Below, piece by piece: positions 63,009 to 64,000 of a DNA stretch of 64,000 nucleotides. Location: contig JAGBAX010000021.1 in assembly GCA_017938765.1 (NCBI GenBank), positions 112,294-176,293 of the forward strand, written 5' to 3'. The position numbers and the translations under genes were made by a program. The notes under the pieces are model-generated. The model was not told the DNA's origin and ran no database searches. It worked only from the letters and a program-made list of their open reading frames with translations. Numbering within the stretch: the stretch's first letter is position 1; every line of letters begins with the position of its first letter. Origin of the DNA: Alistipes sp. GTDB taxonomy: Bacteria > Bacteroidota > Bacteroidia > Bacteroidales > Rikenellaceae.

Positions 63009-63986
63009 CTAAAAAGCGGACACGGCGCGCACATAGTAGTAGATGCTCTTATTGTCGTAGTTGATGTAGCCAAGGTCCATATCGACAACCCACGCGCAGA
63101 TCTCGCCAAATAAAACTTTGCGATTATCCTCTGTTGACGACCAGTACCCCATCCATTCGCCTCTATCATACAAATTTGTACCACCTCTTGCTATGAGTGT
63201 ACGATTAACAGCGTCGTGAACAGCATCGTTAAGAGTAAAGGTTTTAAGTTCCTCTTTTGACGGCAGATACCAACACTCGCCAAGGTCTGCGCACCACTTG
63301 AAAGCGGGATATTTCGCCTCCCAACCAGAGATAGCCTTGACTTTTGCCATATTATACGCACCATTCGTTTCGCTATTGGCACCAATTAGGCGGTCTTGTT
63401 CTGCACCATCATAAGACCATTGCAAACGCTCTGCGGACTGCATCATACTGACAATCTTGCCATGACGGCCGTCAGCGCTGACCTCAAAGACAACACCCTC
63501 GCGCACACCATCGTTGTAGTAGTCGCCAACTTTGTAGGTCTTGGCAGGGGCTGGGGTCGGCTTGGTAACATTTGAGCTTTTAGCACCTACAAGACTTGAG
63601 ATGACAGTAACCAAATCTGCAAACCGCGTTTTAAAGTCTGGGTAAGCCTCAATCCAGTGGCGGTTGTTGAGCATTAGATAGAACTCGTCGTAGTTCTCAA
63701 GAGGGGTTGTGTCTATCTTATATGGAACAATTGGTCTGCGGTTTGAAAAGGCGATATTTATCTCGCTCTCTACCCACGGAGAGATTGCCGAATACTCCGA
63801 AAAGACAAGCACAACAGCCTTGCACTCCTTAATGGCTTGAGTGATAACCGAAGCATACTTTGCGCCTACGGGAATATCTCGCGGAGCCATCCAACACTTG
63901 ATATTATTATCTTCAAGCTCATGACATATTGCCTGCGCAGCCGCCGAGTTTTTACTTGAGTAGCTTATAAATACATCGTGATTCAT
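63009..63986 (-). CDS. TIR-domain protein with C-type-lectin-like (DUF1566/FISUMP) C-terminus
   Basis: 325 residues, no signal peptide. The TIR domain covers about 1-130: it opens DVFISYSSKN, has CWMAPRDIPVG, and SPWVESEINIA, where Glu75 is at the position of the catalytic Glu of NAD+-cleaving TIRs. A short Thr/Pro linker follows. From about 155 a second domain has GVVFEVS, WYLPSKEEL, YWSSTEDN, and ends AWVVDMDL...YYYVRAVSAF, as in DUF1566/FISUMP proteins of C-type-lectin fold. That fold is the usual display scaffold of diversity-generating retroelements. An NADase effector with ligand-sensing C-terminus is inferred. Confidence 0.82.
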   Translation of the reverse strand: MNHDVFISYSSKNSAAAQAICHELEDNNIKCWMAPRDIPVGAKYASVITQAIKECKAVVLVFSEYSAISPWVESEINIAFSNRRPIVPYKIDTTPLENYDEFYLMLNNRHWIEAYPDFKTRFADLVTVISSLVGAKSSNVTKPTPAPAKTYKVGDYYNDGVREGVVFEVSADGRHGKIVSMMQSAERLQWSYDGAEQDRLIGANSETNGAYNMAKVKAISGWEAKYPAFKWCADLGECWYLPSKEELKTFTLNDAVHDAVNRTLIARGGTNLYDRGEWMGYWSSTEDNRKVLFGEICAWVVDMDLGYINYDNKSIYYYVRAVSAF

Positions 63987-64000
63987 ACCATTTGTGAATA

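Overview
The window is a contiguous piece of chromosome from an anaerobic member of the order Bacteroidales. The evidence is the repeated TAnnTTTG -7 promoter box with no Shine-Dalgarno dependence, short lipoprotein signals of the Bacteroidetes type, a PorX response regulator (type IX secretion), a group B [FeFe]-hydrogenase with its maturases, and the ParA-ParB-DUF5683-MltD gene order. I cannot fix the family; a Rikenellaceae/Alistipes-like or uncultured gut lineage is only a guess. No insertion sequence, prophage, CRISPR array or rRNA operon is visible.

Layout. 1-7.5 kb: a PagL-like outer-membrane protein cut by the window edge, a HAD phosphatase, aroB, divergent typA, then an operon of a DUF362 lipoprotein, a start-less ORF in the same frame behind a UGA stop, and a secreted metallophosphoesterase. 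7.6-10 kb: SPFH protein, small ribbon-helix-helix protein and two related membrane proteins, with a tandem palindromic operator at the promoter. 10.1-19 kb: PPi-type phosphofructokinase, a SLOG protein, a GH109-like oxidoreductase, an S9 peptidase, a Nudix hydrolase overlapping porX, DUF1810 and an orphan FtsZ-C-like protein. 19.1-24 kb: mtlA-ptsH-ptsI-galK, a complete mannitol-type PTS. 24.1-30.1 kb: a possible surface-protein fragment, an AraC regulator, a small exported protein, a Na+/Ca2+ exchanger, a Na+/phosphate transporter and a small hypothetical protein. 30.0-30.6 kb: tRNA-Ser(UGA) beside a hairpin-dense non-coding tract with two 99-bp repeats carrying tRNA-Ser-like pieces.

30.7-40.6 kb: SDR, MBL hydrolase, ferredoxin, then hydA-hydE-hydG-hydF-threonine aldolase in one operon, and an AspT-like antiporter. 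40.7-49.1 kb: one leftward series of envelope-biogenesis genes (two SurA-like proteins and an OstA-like protein) running into metY-metX-hom. 49.2-57.8 kb: CPBP protease, divergent parA-parB-DUF5683-mltD-mnmE and two TlpA-like thiol lipoproteins. 57.8-64 kb: acetyltransferase, PLD-like, VWA, NAD(P)-binding, HAD-IIB and pyrophosphatase genes, and a TIR protein with a C-type-lectin-like (DUF1566/FISUMP) C-terminus at the right edge.

Themes. Several genes start 4-8 nt after the -7 box, so their mRNAs are probably leaderless. The same box repeatedly shows that longer candidate start codons are wrong (aroB, mtlA, the SurA-like lipoprotein, the HAD-IIB phosphatase, ppa). Gene ends carry composite short tandem repeats: heptamers AAYRGCY and AGAGTAC, nonamers GARTTTARK, and a 61-bp unit. 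The best leads for something undescribed are the TIR-lectin fusion, the tRNA-Ser-derived repeats, the UGA-separated ORF pair, and the SPFH/RHH operon with its MetJ-like tandem boxes.
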